Assembly (NCBI RefSeq): GCF_013364235.1
Contig: NZ_CP054919.1
Location: forward strand, 4,884,087-4,948,086
Reading direction: 5' to 3'
Source: Kitasatospora sp. NA04385
Lineage (GTDB): Bacteria; Actinomycetota; Actinomycetes; Streptomycetales; Streptomycetaceae
Length of the DNA: 64,000 nt
The position numbers and the translations under genes were made by a program. The notes below the pieces were generated by a model. It was given only the letters and a program-made list of their open reading frames with translations. It was not told the DNA's origin and ran no database searches. Below, piece by piece: positions 7,511-15,902 of the stretch (the first letter of the stretch is position 1; each line of letters opens with the position of its first letter).

Positions 7511-8863
7511 CTAGCCGCCCTCGGCGACACCCCGCCCGCGCTGCGCGAACAGCACCACCAGCCCCACCGCCAGCCACACCGCGCCGACGACCTGCGCGGT
7601 GTGCGCGGCCTCCACCACCACCGCCACCAGCACCGCGACGCCCAGCAGCGGCACCACCGCGTGCCGCAGCCAGTCCCGCGAGCCGCCGCGCACCACGTAC
7701 CAGCCCACCACCGAGGCGTGCAGCAGGACGAACGCGGTCAGCGCGCCGACGTTGACCACCGAGGTCAGCTGGTCGAGGCCGTCGTCCCGGCGGGCCGCCC
7801 AGACCGCCGCCACCAGCGTGATCACCGCCGCGGTCAGCAGCGCCCGCCGGGGCACCGCCGTCCGCCCGTCGACCACGCCCAGCGCCCGCGGCAGCCGCCC
7901 CTCCCGGCCCATCGCGAAGACCAGCCGCCCGGCCGCCGCCTGCCCGGCCAGCGCCGCGAACGCCGCCCCGATCGCCTTGGACGCCGCGATCAGCACGTGC
8001 AGCCAGTGCCCGACGGCGGACTCCACGGTGTCGTAGAACGCCGAGCCCTGCGCCTGCGGGTCGGCCGCCAGCTGCTGCGGCGTCGTCGGCTCCAGCACCG
8101 CCGCCAGGTAGGTCTGCACCACGAACAGCAGCCCGGCCAGCGCCAGGCACCACAGCACCGCCCGGGCCACCGCCGCCGACGCGCCGACCGCCTCCTCGAC
8201 GAACGAGGCGATCGCGTCGAAGCCGAGGTAGGAGAGCACCGCCACCGACACCGCCGACAGCACCGCCGTCAACGAGAAGGCGCCGACGCCCCCGAACGGG
8301 GAGCCCCAGTCCCGGGCCGCGCCGTCCCGGGCCAGCACCACCACCGCCGCCACCACGAACACCGCCAGCACCACCACCTCCATCGCCAGCACCGCGAACC
8401 CCACCACCGCCGCCGTCCGCACCCCGACCAGGTTCAGCGCGGTGGTGACCAGCACCGCCAGCACCGTCCACACCCAGCGCGACACGTCCGGCACCAGCGA
8501 GTTCAGCGCGATCCCGGAGAACAGGTACGCCACCGCCGGGATCAGCAGGTAGTCGAGCATCGCCATCCACCCGGCGACGAACCCCGGCCCCTCGCCCAGC
8601 CCGGCCCGCGCGTACGCGAACACCGACCCGGCCCGCGGCACCGCCCGCACCATCTCGGCGTACGACAGCGCGGTGAACCCCATCGCCACCGTCGCCACCA
8701 GGTACACCGCCGCCACCGCGCCGTGGCTCTTCGCGTCCAGCACGCCGAACACGCCCACCGGCGCCATCGGGGCGATGAACAGCAGCCCGTACACCATCAG
8801 ATCCCGCACCCCGAGGGTGCGCCGCAGCTCAGCCGTCCGTACCTGTGTGCTCACCCTGGCCAT
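7511..8863 (-). CDS. APC-superfamily amino-acid permease
   Basis: A 450-residue integral membrane transporter with about 12 hydrophobic helices. The N-terminal LRRTLGVRDLMVYGLLFIAP, then MGFTALSYAEMVRAVPRAGS and VFAYARAGLG, form the conserved unwound helix-1 and helix-2/3 region of APC permeases. SYLGFDAIASFVEEAV is the helix-6 signature. Substrate is probably an amino acid or amine but is not defined by sequence. ATG 8863 or GTG 8854 could be the start; the latter has GGTGGA at better spacing. It ends 9 bases before the xseA start, so the two are likely co-transcribed. Confidence 0.88.
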   Translation of the reverse strand: MARVSTQVRTAELRRTLGVRDLMVYGLLFIAPMAPVGVFGVLDAKSHGAVAAVYLVATVAMGFTALSYAEMVRAVPRAGSVFAYARAGLGEGPGFVAGWMAMLDYLLIPAVAYLFSGIALNSLVPDVSRWVWTVLAVLVTTALNLVGVRTAAVVGFAVLAMEVVVLAVFVVAAVVVLARDGAARDWGSPFGGVGAFSLTAVLSAVSVAVLSYLGFDAIASFVEEAVGASAAVARAVLWCLALAGLLFVVQTYLAAVLEPTTPQQLAADPQAQGSAFYDTVESAVGHWLHVLIAASKAIGAAFAALAGQAAAGRLVFAMGREGRLPRALGVVDGRTAVPRRALLTAAVITLVAAVWAARRDDGLDQLTSVVNVGALTAFVLLHASVVGWYVVRGGSRDWLRHAVVPLLGVAVLVAVVVEAAHTAQVVGAVWLAVGLVVLFAQRGRGVAEGG

Positions 8864-8947
8864 TCCACCCGATCGGGCCCGGCCGCACCCGCCCCGGCCG
8901 CGGCGACGCGCGCGAGGGCCCGCGGGACTCGCCCGTACGATGGAGCC

Positions 8948-9922
8948 ATGTCGACCACCGCCCAGCGCCGTGTCCTGCTCGCCGCCCCCCGGGGTTACTG
9001 CGCGGGCGTCGACCGCGCCGTGATCGCCGTGGAGAAGGCCCTGGAGCAGTACGGGGCGCCGATCTACGTCCGCAAGCAGATCGTCCACAACAAGTACGTC
9101 GTGCAGACCCTGGAGAAGCAGGGCGCGATCTTCGTCGACGAGACGGAGGAGGTGCCCGAGGGCTCGATCGTGGTCTTCTCCGCGCACGGCGTCGCCCCGT
9201 CCGTGCACGACGAGGCCGAGGCCGGCCGGCTCGCCACCATCGACGCGACCTGCCCGCTGGTCACCAAGGTGCACAAGGAGGCCCGCCGGTTCGCCGACGA
9301 GGACTACGACATCCTGCTGATCGGCCACGAGGGCCACGAGGAGGTCGTCGGCACCATGGGCGAGGCCCCCGAGCGGATCCACCTGGTGGACGGCGCCGAG
9401 GACGTCGCCACCATCGAGGTCCGCGACGAGTCCAAGCTGGTCTGGCTCTCCCAGACCACCCTCTCGGTGGACGAGACCATGGAGACCGTCGGCGCCCTCA
9501 AGCAGCGCTTCCCGCTGCTGGTCTCCCCGCCCAGCGACGACATCTGCTACGCCACCCAGAACCGCCAGGTCGCCGTCAAGCAGCTCGCCCCCGAGGCCGA
9601 CCTGCTGATCGTGGTCGGCTCCAAGAACTCCTCCAACTCGGTCCGGCTGGTCGAGGTCGGCCTCGAGTACGGCGCCAAGGCCGCCCACCTGGTCGACTTC
9701 GCCGAGGAGATCGACCCGGCCTGGCTGGAGGGCGTCACCACGGTCGGCCTGACCAGCGGCGCCTCCGTGCCGGAGATCCTGGTCGAGGGCGTGCTCGAAC
9801 TCCTCGCCGCGCACGGCTTCCAGGACGTCCAGATCGTCAGGACCGCCGAGGAGCACCTCACCTTCTCGCTCCCCAAGGAGCTCCGCCGCGACCTGCGCGC
9901 CGAGGCCGCCGGCAAGCTCTGA
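8948..9922 (+). CDS. ispH: 4-hydroxy-3-methylbut-2-enyl diphosphate reductase
   Basis: The last enzyme of the MEP isoprenoid pathway, giving IPP and DMAPP. The 324-residue protein has the three cluster-ligating cysteines: Cys18 (RGYCAGV), Cys102 (DATCPLVTKVH) and Cys200 (DDICYATQNRQ). The substrate-binding VHNKYVV (46-52) and GHEGHEEVVGT (127-137) segments, with catalytic Glu132, are also present. Length and start (ATG 8948) are normal. It is a single gene divergent from the permease gene. It supplies prenyl units that the UbiA enzyme at 13.6 kb could use, though this is a general link rather than a clustered one. Confidence 0.97.
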   Translation: MSTTAQRRVLLAAPRGYCAGVDRAVIAVEKALEQYGAPIYVRKQIVHNKYVVQTLEKQGAIFVDETEEVPEGSIVVFSAHGVAPSVHDEAEAGRLATIDATCPLVTKVHKEARRFADEDYDILLIGHEGHEEVVGTMGEAPERIHLVDGAEDVATIEVRDESKLVWLSQTTLSVDETMETVGALKQRFPLLVSPPSDDICYATQNRQVAVKQLAPEADLLIVVGSKNSSNSVRLVEVGLEYGAKAAHLVDFAEEIDPAWLEGVTTVGLTSGASVPEILVEGVLELLAAHGFQDVQIVRTAEEHLTFSLPKELRRDLRAEAAGKL

Positions 9923-10075
9923 CCCGCCCCGCCCGCCGCCCGGTCCCGCCCGGTCCCGCCCGCCGGGGCCGGGCGCCGTCCGTCCGAACGGGCTGCGCCC
10001 GCCCCCGTCCCCCCGTACGTTGGTGCGAGGACCGGCGGGCAGCGGACGCCCCCGGGGGTACGGGAGGCGACGGCA

Positions 10076-10852
10076 GTGACGACGGTCTTCGGCGTGGACA
10101 TCGGCGGCTCGGGCATCAAGGGCGCACCGGTCGACCTGGACAAGGGCGTGCTCGCCCAGGAGCGGCACAAGGTGCTCACCCCGCACCCCTCCGGCCCGGA
10201 CGAGGTGATCGGCGCGGTCTGCGAGGTCGTCCGGCACTTCGACCACCGCGGACCGGTCGGACTGACCTTCCCGGGCGTGGTCGTCGACGGGCACACCAGG
10301 ACCGCGGCCAACGTCGACAAGGGCTGGATCGGCCTGGACGCCGAGGCCCGGTTCAGCGACGCGCTCGGCCTGCCCGCCACCGTCGTCAACGACGCCGACG
10401 CGGCCGGCATCGCCGAGGTCACCCACGGCGCCGGACGCGGCCGGGCCGGCGTCGTCCTGCTGCTCACCCTCGGCACCGGCATCGGCAGCGCCCTGTTCTC
10501 CGACGGCGTGCTCGTCCCCAACACCGAACTCGGCCACCTCGAACTGCGCGGCAAGGACGCCGAACGGCGGGCCTCCTCCGCCGCGAAGGAGCGCCACGAC
10601 CTCAGCTGGCCGCAGTGGGCCGAGCGGGTCGACGAGTACCTCGACCTGGTCGAGATGCTGTTCTCCCCGCAGCTGGTCATCATCGGCGGCGGCGTCAGCC
10701 GCAAGCACGAGAAGTTCCTGCCGCTGCTCAAGGACCGCCGCGCCGAGATCGTCCCGGCCGGGCTGCGCAACGACGCGGGCATCGTCGGCGCGGCGATGGC
10801 GGCCGCCCGCCGGCCCACCGTGCCCGCCGCCCAGCCCCCGGTCGGCGACTGA
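10076..10852 (+). CDS. ppgK: Polyphosphate glucokinase (ROK family)
   Basis: A 258-residue glucokinase that uses polyphosphate (and usually ATP) to phosphorylate glucose. The phosphate-1 motif FGVDIGGSGIKGAPVDLDKG opens the protein. NDADAAGIAEVTHGAGRGRA, LLTLGTGIGSALFSDGVLVP and NTELGHLELRGKDAERRASS follow in the order seen in actinobacterial PpgK. The GTG start at 10076 has GGGAGG about 9 bases upstream. Length is typical. The 153 bases between ispH and this gene contain a short CGGTCCCGCC direct repeat. Confidence 0.95.
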   Translation: MTTVFGVDIGGSGIKGAPVDLDKGVLAQERHKVLTPHPSGPDEVIGAVCEVVRHFDHRGPVGLTFPGVVVDGHTRTAANVDKGWIGLDAEARFSDALGLPATVVNDADAAGIAEVTHGAGRGRAGVVLLLTLGTGIGSALFSDGVLVPNTELGHLELRGKDAERRASSAAKERHDLSWPQWAERVDEYLDLVEMLFSPQLVIIGGGVSRKHEKFLPLLKDRRAEIVPAGLRNDAGIVGAAMAAARRPTVPAAQPPVGD

Positions 10853-10892
10853 CCCGGCCGCCCGACGCGGACCCGCCGGGACCGGACCGGCC

Positions 10893-11501
10893 CTAGCGGG
10901 CCCGGCGTCGGCGGCGCTGGGCCAGGTGACGCGCGGTGACGATCGCGGCGGCCAGGGCGGTGCCGGCGAACAGCCAGCCCGCCCGCAGCGCCAGCCCGCC
11001 GGCCAGCGCCACCACCTCGCCGGTGACGCCCTGCGCCGGGCCCGGCTGGAGCACCACCAGCGCCGCCGCGAAGGCGATCGGCCCGCAGATCGGCGCCGCC
11101 GGCAGGTCCGAGTACCGCACCCGCACGGCCAGCTGGAAGCACACCACCAGATAGCCGAGCCCGAACAGCACCCCGAGTCCGCCGAACAGCAGCCGGTCCA
11201 CCCCGGCGGACACCAGCGTCCCCGCCACCGCCGCGACCCCGGTGCCCACCGCCGTCAGCCGGGCCGGACGCCCGCTCCCGCCGCGCCGCCGACGCGCCGC
11301 CAGCAGCCGCTGCGCCGCGCGCTTCACCGCCTGCGGGCCGGTGGTCCGGGTGCCGGACGCCGACCGCAGCCGGGACTCGGGGGGGCCACTCTGCCCCGGA
11401 ACGGCGGCCTCGCCGGCGCCGCGCCCGGGCGGTCGCCTTCTCGGCCCTGGCGGCTGGGTACGGGTGCTCTGCTCCACCCGACCAACGTACGGTCCGATCA
11501 T
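10893..11501 (-). CDS. Small integral membrane protein (DUF6542-like)
   Basis: A 202-residue protein with a basic, Pro/Arg-rich N-terminal region of about 75 residues. Four hydrophobic segments follow, for example LTAVGTGVAAVAGTLVSAGV and LFGLGYLVVCFQLAVRVRYS. It ends in an Arg-rich tail (AQRRRRRAR). The layout fits what I recall of actinobacterial DUF6542 proteins; no function is known. ATG 11501 is the most upstream plausible start; no strong ribosome-binding site is seen. It is divergent from ychF. Confidence 0.7.
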   Translation of the reverse strand: MIGPYVGRVEQSTRTQPPGPRRRPPGRGAGEAAVPGQSGPPESRLRSASGTRTTGPQAVKRAAQRLLAARRRRGGSGRPARLTAVGTGVAAVAGTLVSAGVDRLLFGGLGVLFGLGYLVVCFQLAVRVRYSDLPAAPICGPIAFAAALVVLQPGPAQGVTGEVVALAGGLALRAGWLFAGTALAAAIVTARHLAQRRRRRAR

Positions 11502-11657
11502 CGACACCGTGTGTAATGCCACCCCGGCAATTGTCCGTGTCCGGCCGGTGCGCGCCCCACCCGCGCTGCCCGGCCCTCCCCGTGCGCCCCGTAGACTGGG
11601 GGATCGGCCCGCACCGGGCCACCTCGACGCCCTCCAAGCCCCGGGACACCACTCTCC

Positions 11658-12731
11658 ATGTCGCTCACGATCGGAATCGTCGGCCTGCCGAACGTCGGCA
11701 AGTCGACCCTGTTCAACGCCCTGACCAAGAACGACGTGCTGGCGGCCAACTACCCGTTCGCCACCATCGAGCCGAACGTCGGCGTCGTCGGTGTCCCCGA
11801 CCCGCGGCTGGGCAAGCTCGCCGAGATCTTCGGCTCGCAGCGCGTCCTCCCGGCGACCGTCGACTTCGTCGACATCGCCGGCATCGTCCGCGGCGCCAGC
11901 GAGGGCGAGGGCCTGGGCAACAAGTTCCTCGCCAACATCCGCGAGGCCAACGCGATCTGCCAGGTCGTCCGGGCCTTCACCGACCCCGACGTGGTCCACG
12001 TCGACGGCAAGGTCTCGCCCAAGGACGACATCGAGACCATCCACACCGAGCTGATCCTCGCCGACCTGCAGACCATCGAGAAGGCGCTGCCCCGGCTGCA
12101 GAAGGAGGCCCGGCTCAAGAAGGACACCGCGCCGGTGCTCGCCGCCGCCGAGGCCGCCCAGGCAATCCTGGAGACCGGCAAGACCCTGTTCGAGGCCGGC
12201 TTCGACACCACCGCCGTCCGCGACCTGCACCTGATGACCTCGAAGCCGTTCCTCTACGTCTTCAACGTCGACGAGGACGCGCTCTCCGACGAGGACTTCA
12301 AGGACGCCCAGCGCGCCCTGGTCGCCCCCGCCGAGGCCATCTTCCTCAACGCCAAGATCGAGTCCGAGCTGATCGAGCTCGACGACGACGAGGCGCTCGA
12401 ACTCCTCCAGTCGATGGGCCAGGACGAGCCCGGCCTCGCCACCCTCGCCCGGGTCGGCTTCGCCACCCTCGGCCTGCAGACCTACCTCACCGCCGGCCCC
12501 AAGGAGACCCGCGCCTGGACCATCCGGCAGGGCGCCACCGCCCCCGAGGCCGCCGGTGTCATCCACACCGACTTCCAGAAGGGCTTCATCAAGGCCGAGG
12601 TCACCTCCTTCGACGACCTCGTCGCCGCCGGCTCCCTCGCCGAGGCCCGCTCCAAGGGCAAGGCCCGCATCGAGGGCAAGGACTACGTCATGCAGGACGG
12701 CGACGTGGTGGAGTTCCGCTTCAACGTCTAG
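11658..12731 (+). CDS. ychF: Redox-regulated P-loop ATPase YchF
   Basis: A 357-residue Obg-family P-loop protein of the YchF/OLA1 type, which prefers ATP and associates with ribosomes. The P-loop GLPNVGKS occupies residues 8-15. PFATIEPNVG is switch I, VDFVDIAGIVRGASEGEGLG is the G3 region, and FNVDED takes the place of the G4 motif. A C-terminal TGS domain ends in KDYVMQDGDVVEFRFNV, the family's standard ending. It is followed by a perfect 13-bp hairpin. Confidence 0.97.
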   Translation: MSLTIGIVGLPNVGKSTLFNALTKNDVLAANYPFATIEPNVGVVGVPDPRLGKLAEIFGSQRVLPATVDFVDIAGIVRGASEGEGLGNKFLANIREANAICQVVRAFTDPDVVHVDGKVSPKDDIETIHTELILADLQTIEKALPRLQKEARLKKDTAPVLAAAEAAQAILETGKTLFEAGFDTTAVRDLHLMTSKPFLYVFNVDEDALSDEDFKDAQRALVAPAEAIFLNAKIESELIELDDDEALELLQSMGQDEPGLATLARVGFATLGLQTYLTAGPKETRAWTIRQGATAPEAAGVIHTDFQKGFIKAEVTSFDDLVAAGSLAEARSKGKARIEGKDYVMQDGDVVEFRFNV

Positions 12732-12740
12732 CGGTCGGCA

Positions 12741-12768
12741 CGGCACCGCGCCGGTCGGCGCGGTGCCG
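12741..12768 (+). terminator. Hairpin after ychF, 13-bp arms
   Basis: CGGCACCGCGCCG and its exact complement are separated by only two bases, so the inner pairs open to form the loop. It starts 10 bases after the ychF stop. There is no T tract, as is common in this genus. Confidence 0.65.
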
Positions 12769-12900
12769 CGGGGCGCCCGGGGCGCCGGGGGCCCCGGCAG
12801 GGGTGTTCGCTATCGTGTGCGGATTGAGCATGTCACACTGAGCTACGGCCGCTGACCGGGTCATCCGACGCGTTCAAGAGGGCTGCAGCAGGGAGGGAAT

Positions 12901-13614
12901 TTGCGTTACCCAGCTGCGGCGCAGTTTCTGCGTGGCGCGATACCGGACGTCATCCACGCCTACCGGACGGCACTGAGAACGGTCCGCAGTCCCCTGGCCA
13001 TGCGCAAGGAGGCGTGGCCGAAGTGCCGGGAGCAGGCGCAGGCGATCGTGGAGGACTGCGTCGCCCGCCTGACCGGGGAGGGGCCGCTCGAATCGGCCGA
13101 GGCCTGGCGGTACTCGCACCTGGTCGGCACCGACCGCGCCAACCAGGGGATCGCGGTCGCCGAGTCGGTGCGCGCGGTGGAGATCCTGTGGAGCGCCATG
13201 CAGCCGACCATCAACGCCGCGGTGCAGCACGAGGCCCCCGCGCGACGGGCCCCCGCGCTGCTGCTGATCAGCACCGCGTTCCGGGCCAGCGCCGGAAGCC
13301 GGCTCTACGCGGGCGCCGTCGGCTACGGCGGGGCCGTCGTCCGGGCCCCCGACCCGCTGGCGGAGGCGGACGACGCCGTCGTCCCGGCGGGCGTCTCCGA
13401 GGCGGCGCCCCTGCACGCCGGGGCGGGCGTGGCGCTCTCCCGGCGCGAGAAGGAGGTGCTGGACGGGGTGGCGAAGGCGATGACCAACAGTCAGATAGCC
13501 CGCCAGCTCGGCATCACCACGGCGACCGTGAAGCGCCACCTCAACAACATCTACGGCAAGTTGGGCGCGGTCTCCCGCATCGACGCCGTCAACAAGGCCT
13601 TCGGGCGGCACTGA
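12901..13614 (+). CDS. LuxR-type regulator, likely regulator of the adjacent biosynthetic locus
   Basis: A 237-residue regulator. The C-terminal LuxR/GerE helix-turn-helix (about 175-235) reads LSRREKEVLDGVAKAMTNSQ, then IARQLGITTATVKRHLNNIY. The N-terminal ~150 residues are helical (AEAWRYSHLVGTDRANQGIA) and resemble the RsbRD-like sensor half seen in some actinobacterial regulators; no receiver aspartate pattern is evident. The TTG start at 12901 is supported by GGGAGGGAAT immediately upstream. It is convergent with the UbiA gene and stands at the left border of the cluster, so a pathway-specific role is inferred from position. Confidence 0.82.
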   Translation: MRYPAAAQFLRGAIPDVIHAYRTALRTVRSPLAMRKEAWPKCREQAQAIVEDCVARLTGEGPLESAEAWRYSHLVGTDRANQGIAVAESVRAVEILWSAMQPTINAAVQHEAPARRAPALLLISTAFRASAGSRLYAGAVGYGGAVVRAPDPLAEADDAVVPAGVSEAAPLHAGAGVALSRREKEVLDGVAKAMTNSQIARQLGITTATVKRHLNNIYGKLGAVSRIDAVNKAFGRH

Positions 13615-13620
13615 CCCGCG

Positions 13621-13642
13621 GGCCGCCGCCCGGGCGGCGGCC
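13621..13642. terminator. Perfect 22-bp palindrome between convergent genes
   Basis: GGCCGCCGCCC followed directly by its complement fills the 29-base gap between the LuxR gene and the UbiA gene stop, consistent with a bidirectional terminator. Confidence 0.6.
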
Positions 13643-13643
13643 G

Positions 13644-14597
13644 TCACACCAGACCGGGCAGCAGGAGCGCGAGCAGCATGGCGGCGTTCGCCGCGAACTG
13701 GGTGCGCATGAACACGCGGTAGGCGCTGCGACGGGTCTCCCGGTCCCCGCCGGTGTCCCCGGCCGTCCGGACGATCTGCACCACCAGGCAGCCGGCGCCG
13801 ACCGCCAGCGGGACGGCCCCGGCCAGCGTCAGCGGGGCCCAGACCAGCGCCGCCAGCACCCCGCCGGCCCCGACCAGCAGCGCTCCGGCCGCCGCGACCG
13901 CGCGGGCCCGGCCGGCCCCGTGCCGCACGGCCACCGTGCGGCGCCCGCCGACCGCGTCCCCCTCGGCGTCGCCGAGGTCCTTGACGACCGCTCCCACCAG
14001 CGCCATCCAGGCGCTCATCACGGTGGCGAAGACCAGTCCGGCCGGGCTCAGCGTGCCGCCCGTGGTGGCGGCGCCCGCCGCGAACGAGGTCCAGCCGAGG
14101 CCGAACACCACCACCGCGCAGGTGCTGCTCCAGCGCTTCGCCGGGAACGGCGGCGCCGAGTACAGCCAGCCCAGCAGCAGGAACAGCGCCACCCACGGGG
14201 TGAGGCCGGGGACGTACAGCGACAGCAGCAGGGACCCCGCGGCGACGGCCGCGGTGAGCAGCGCCGCCGTCCGCTCCGGCAGGTCGCCCCGGGCGATCGG
14301 CCGGGCGGACCCGTTGGCGCGGTCCTCCTTGACGTCCAGCACGCCGTTGACGAGGTAGGCGGCCACCACGGCCAGCCACCAGACGAGGACCCCGGCGGCC
14401 AGGTGCGGTCCGTCCGCCTGCCCCTGGGAGACGAAGGCCGCGCCCACCGCGAACCGCAGGAGGAACACGATCTGGACCACGGGCCGGGCCTCGCCCAGGC
14501 TCAGACCCGCGTAACGCAGGCCGCGCCGGAGCGGGGCCCGGAGCGGAACACGGGACCGCGATTCGGGCAGGGGAATCCTGCCGGAGGTCAATGTCAC
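13644..14597 (-). CDS. UbiA-family prenyltransferase
   Basis: A 317-residue membrane prenyltransferase with about eight helices. Both Mg-diphosphate motifs are present: N84-x3-D88-x3-D92 (YLVNGVLDVKEDRANGSARP) and D207-x2-D210-x3-D214 (VKDLGDAEGD). Such enzymes attach an isoprenoid chain to an aromatic or other acceptor at the membrane. The GTG at 14597 is chosen as start; the frame runs on upstream through the inverted-repeat region, but that part has no homology-like character. Acceptor and chain length are unknown. Facing the 3-dehydroshikimate dehydratase operon, it may prenylate the aromatic product made there. Confidence 0.88.
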   Translation of the reverse strand: MTLTSGRIPLPESRSRVPLRAPLRRGLRYAGLSLGEARPVVQIVFLLRFAVGAAFVSQGQADGPHLAAGVLVWWLAVVAAYLVNGVLDVKEDRANGSARPIARGDLPERTAALLTAAVAAGSLLLSLYVPGLTPWVALFLLLGWLYSAPPFPAKRWSSTCAVVVFGLGWTSFAAGAATTGGTLSPAGLVFATVMSAWMALVGAVVKDLGDAEGDAVGGRRTVAVRHGAGRARAVAAAGALLVGAGGVLAALVWAPLTLAGAVPLAVGAGCLVVQIVRTAGDTGGDRETRRSAYRVFMRTQFAANAAMLLALLLPGLV

Positions 14598-14639
14598 GGC
14601 GTTCAGCCTACGAGGAACGGGTCCTCCGGGAGGGTGAGA

Positions 14640-14735
14640 CTGCACCCAAGGATGCACCCCGTCCGCGCACCCGTCCGACCGGCGTCCCCGCGGCGTACCG
14701 GTCGTCGTTCCGACCCGGTGCATCCTTGGGTGCAG
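14640..14735. promoter_or_regulatory. Pair of 19-bp operator-like inverted repeats
   Basis: CTGCACCCAAGGATGCACC (14640-14658) recurs as its exact reverse complement at 14717-14735, 58 bases apart. Each arm is itself nearly palindromic (TGCA-YCC-WW-GGR-TGCA), as expected for a dimeric regulator. The first copy starts 43 bases upstream of the UbiA start; the second lies 24 bases before a TTGACA at 14759 on the operon side. Binding by the cluster's own regulator and looping between the copies is inference. Confidence 0.7.
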
Positions 14736-14798
14736 TTCCCCCTGCCGACCGCTCCGGGTTGACATCGTATGGGTCGACCGAGGAAGCAGGAGAGGGTC

Positions 14799-14909
14799 AT
14801 GAGGGCCGGCGTCAAAAATGCCAGGCGCGTGACTACCGATCTGCCGAAGGCCGCCCGGAACGCTCGCCGGAACACCACCGGTGGATTCGGGCCGCTCCGG
14901 CCTGCTTGA
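14799..14909 (+). CDS. Candidate 36-residue basic micro-ORF (uncertain)
   Basis: An ATG at 14799 is preceded by AGGAGAGGGTC, as good a ribosome-binding site as any in the cluster. The frame runs 36 codons, beginning MRAGVKNARRVTTDLPKAAR and ending GGFGPLRPA. The product would be strongly basic, with no cysteine or obvious leader/core cleavage motif. G+C at third positions is about 74%, lower than neighbouring genes, which weakens the case for coding. A TTGACA lies 35 bases upstream and a hairpin begins 5 bases after the stop. It could be a regulatory leader peptide, a peptide precursor or chance. Confidence 0.3.
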   Translation: MRAGVKNARRVTTDLPKAARNARRNTTGGFGPLRPA

Positions 14910-14913
14910 CCCG

Positions 14914-14948
14914 GGCGCCGGGAACACGTTCACTGCATTCCCGGCGCC
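14914..14948 (+). promoter_or_regulatory. Hairpin in the leader of the biosynthetic operon
   Basis: GGCGCCGGGAA and TTCCCGGCGCC form an 11-bp perfect stem with a 13-base loop, ending 105 bases before the first operon start. It could terminate the micro-ORF transcript, act as an attenuator, or be an operator. The stretch 14949-15053 shows nothing further apart from the ribosome-binding site. Confidence 0.5.
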
Positions 14949-15053
14949 GGTCTATTCCGGTTCCGAGACGGCTTTCCACTCCGCGGTGAAAACTTCGGAA
15001 AAGCCGTCGACCTGCACTGTGACGTGCCGTTCCACTATCGGGAGGTAGGCGAA

Positions 15054-15902
15054 GTGGATTACCATATGGGTACGGTCACCCTGGGTGGCTCGCTGCCGGA
15101 CAAATTGGAAGCAATCGCCGCCGCCGGCTTCTCGGGTATCGAATTGATGGAGTGGGACCTGCAGGGGTTCTCCGCGCCCGTCGCCCGGGCCATGGCGGAC
15201 GACCTCGGCCTGGAGATCGTCAACTACCAGCCGCTCAGGGACTTCGAAGGCGGCCCCAGGAACCAGCTGGCGGCCAAGCTGGACCGGGTCGAGCGGGTCT
15301 TCGACCGCATGGAGCAGTTGCGGACGAGCACCCTGATCCTGTGCAGCAACGTCACCGACGTGTCGGACCTCGACGACGACGAAGTCGCCGGTGACCTGGC
15401 ACTCCTCGGCGAGCGGGCCGCGGCCAGGGGGTTCTCGATCGGCTACGAGGCGCTGTCCTGGGGGCTGCGGGTCAACACCTTCCGCCAGGCCTGGCGGCTG
15501 ATCGAGCGCTCCGGCGCCGAGAACGTGGGCCTGGTGCTGGACAGCTTCCACACCCTGGCGCTGAACGACCGCTTCGACGACCTCTCCGAGGTGCCGCCCG
15601 ACCGCATCGCGCTGATCCAGGTGTCGGACGCCCCCCGGATGAATCTGGACGTCATGTCCTGGAGCCGGCACCACCGCTGCCTGCCGGGCCGGGGGGATTT
15701 CGACGTGACCGGTTTCCTGGCGCCGGTGCTGGCCAACGGCTACGACGGCCCGATCTCGCTGGAGATATTCAATGACACCTACAAGGCGTGGCCCCTGGCG
15801 CCGCTCGCGCGGCAGGGAATGAGCGCACTGCGCGACGTCACGTCGGCGGCGATGCTGTCGGTTTCCCGAGGAGGAAGGCAGTTCCATGAGCACCGAATAT
15901 GA
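15054..15902 (+). CDS. 3-dehydroshikimate dehydratase (QuiC-type TIM barrel)
   Basis: A 282-residue TIM-barrel enzyme predicted to convert 3-dehydroshikimate to protocatechuate. Segments IGYEALSWG, NVGLVLDSFHTLAL, MSWSRHHRCLPGRGDF and GPISLEIFND match the N-terminal domain of QuiC-type dehydratases as I know it. The metal ligands would be Glu132, Asp163, Gln189 and Glu237. The HPPD-like C-terminal domain of QuiC proteins is absent. GTG 15054 is preferred over GTG 15024 because GGGAGG lies 8 bases upstream. It overlaps the cupin gene by 17 bases and opens the operon, so it likely commits shikimate-pathway carbon to the product. Confidence 0.85.
   Translation: MDYHMGTVTLGGSLPDKLEAIAAAGFSGIELMEWDLQGFSAPVARAMADDLGLEIVNYQPLRDFEGGPRNQLAAKLDRVERVFDRMEQLRTSTLILCSNVTDVSDLDDDEVAGDLALLGERAAARGFSIGYEALSWGLRVNTFRQAWRLIERSGAENVGLVLDSFHTLALNDRFDDLSEVPPDRIALIQVSDAPRMNLDVMSWSRHHRCLPGRGDFDVTGFLAPVLANGYDGPISLEIFNDTYKAWPLAPLARQGMSALRDVTSAAMLSVSRGGRQFHEHRI

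Noticed and set aside
5939..9922. Long plus-strand frame running through the xseA and permease region into ispH
   Set aside because: Only its last 324 codons are IspH; the upstream part is the antisense of xseA and the permease gene.
14759..14790. A sigma-70-like promoter starting with TTGACA at 14759
   Set aside because: No acceptable -10 hexamer lies 16-19 bases downstream, so I kept only the operator-like repeats as supported.
14597..14933. N-terminal extension of the UbiA prenyltransferase to ATG 14933
   Set aside because: The extension would translate the inverted-repeat control region, has no membrane or motif character and makes the protein longer than the family; GTG 14597 fits better.
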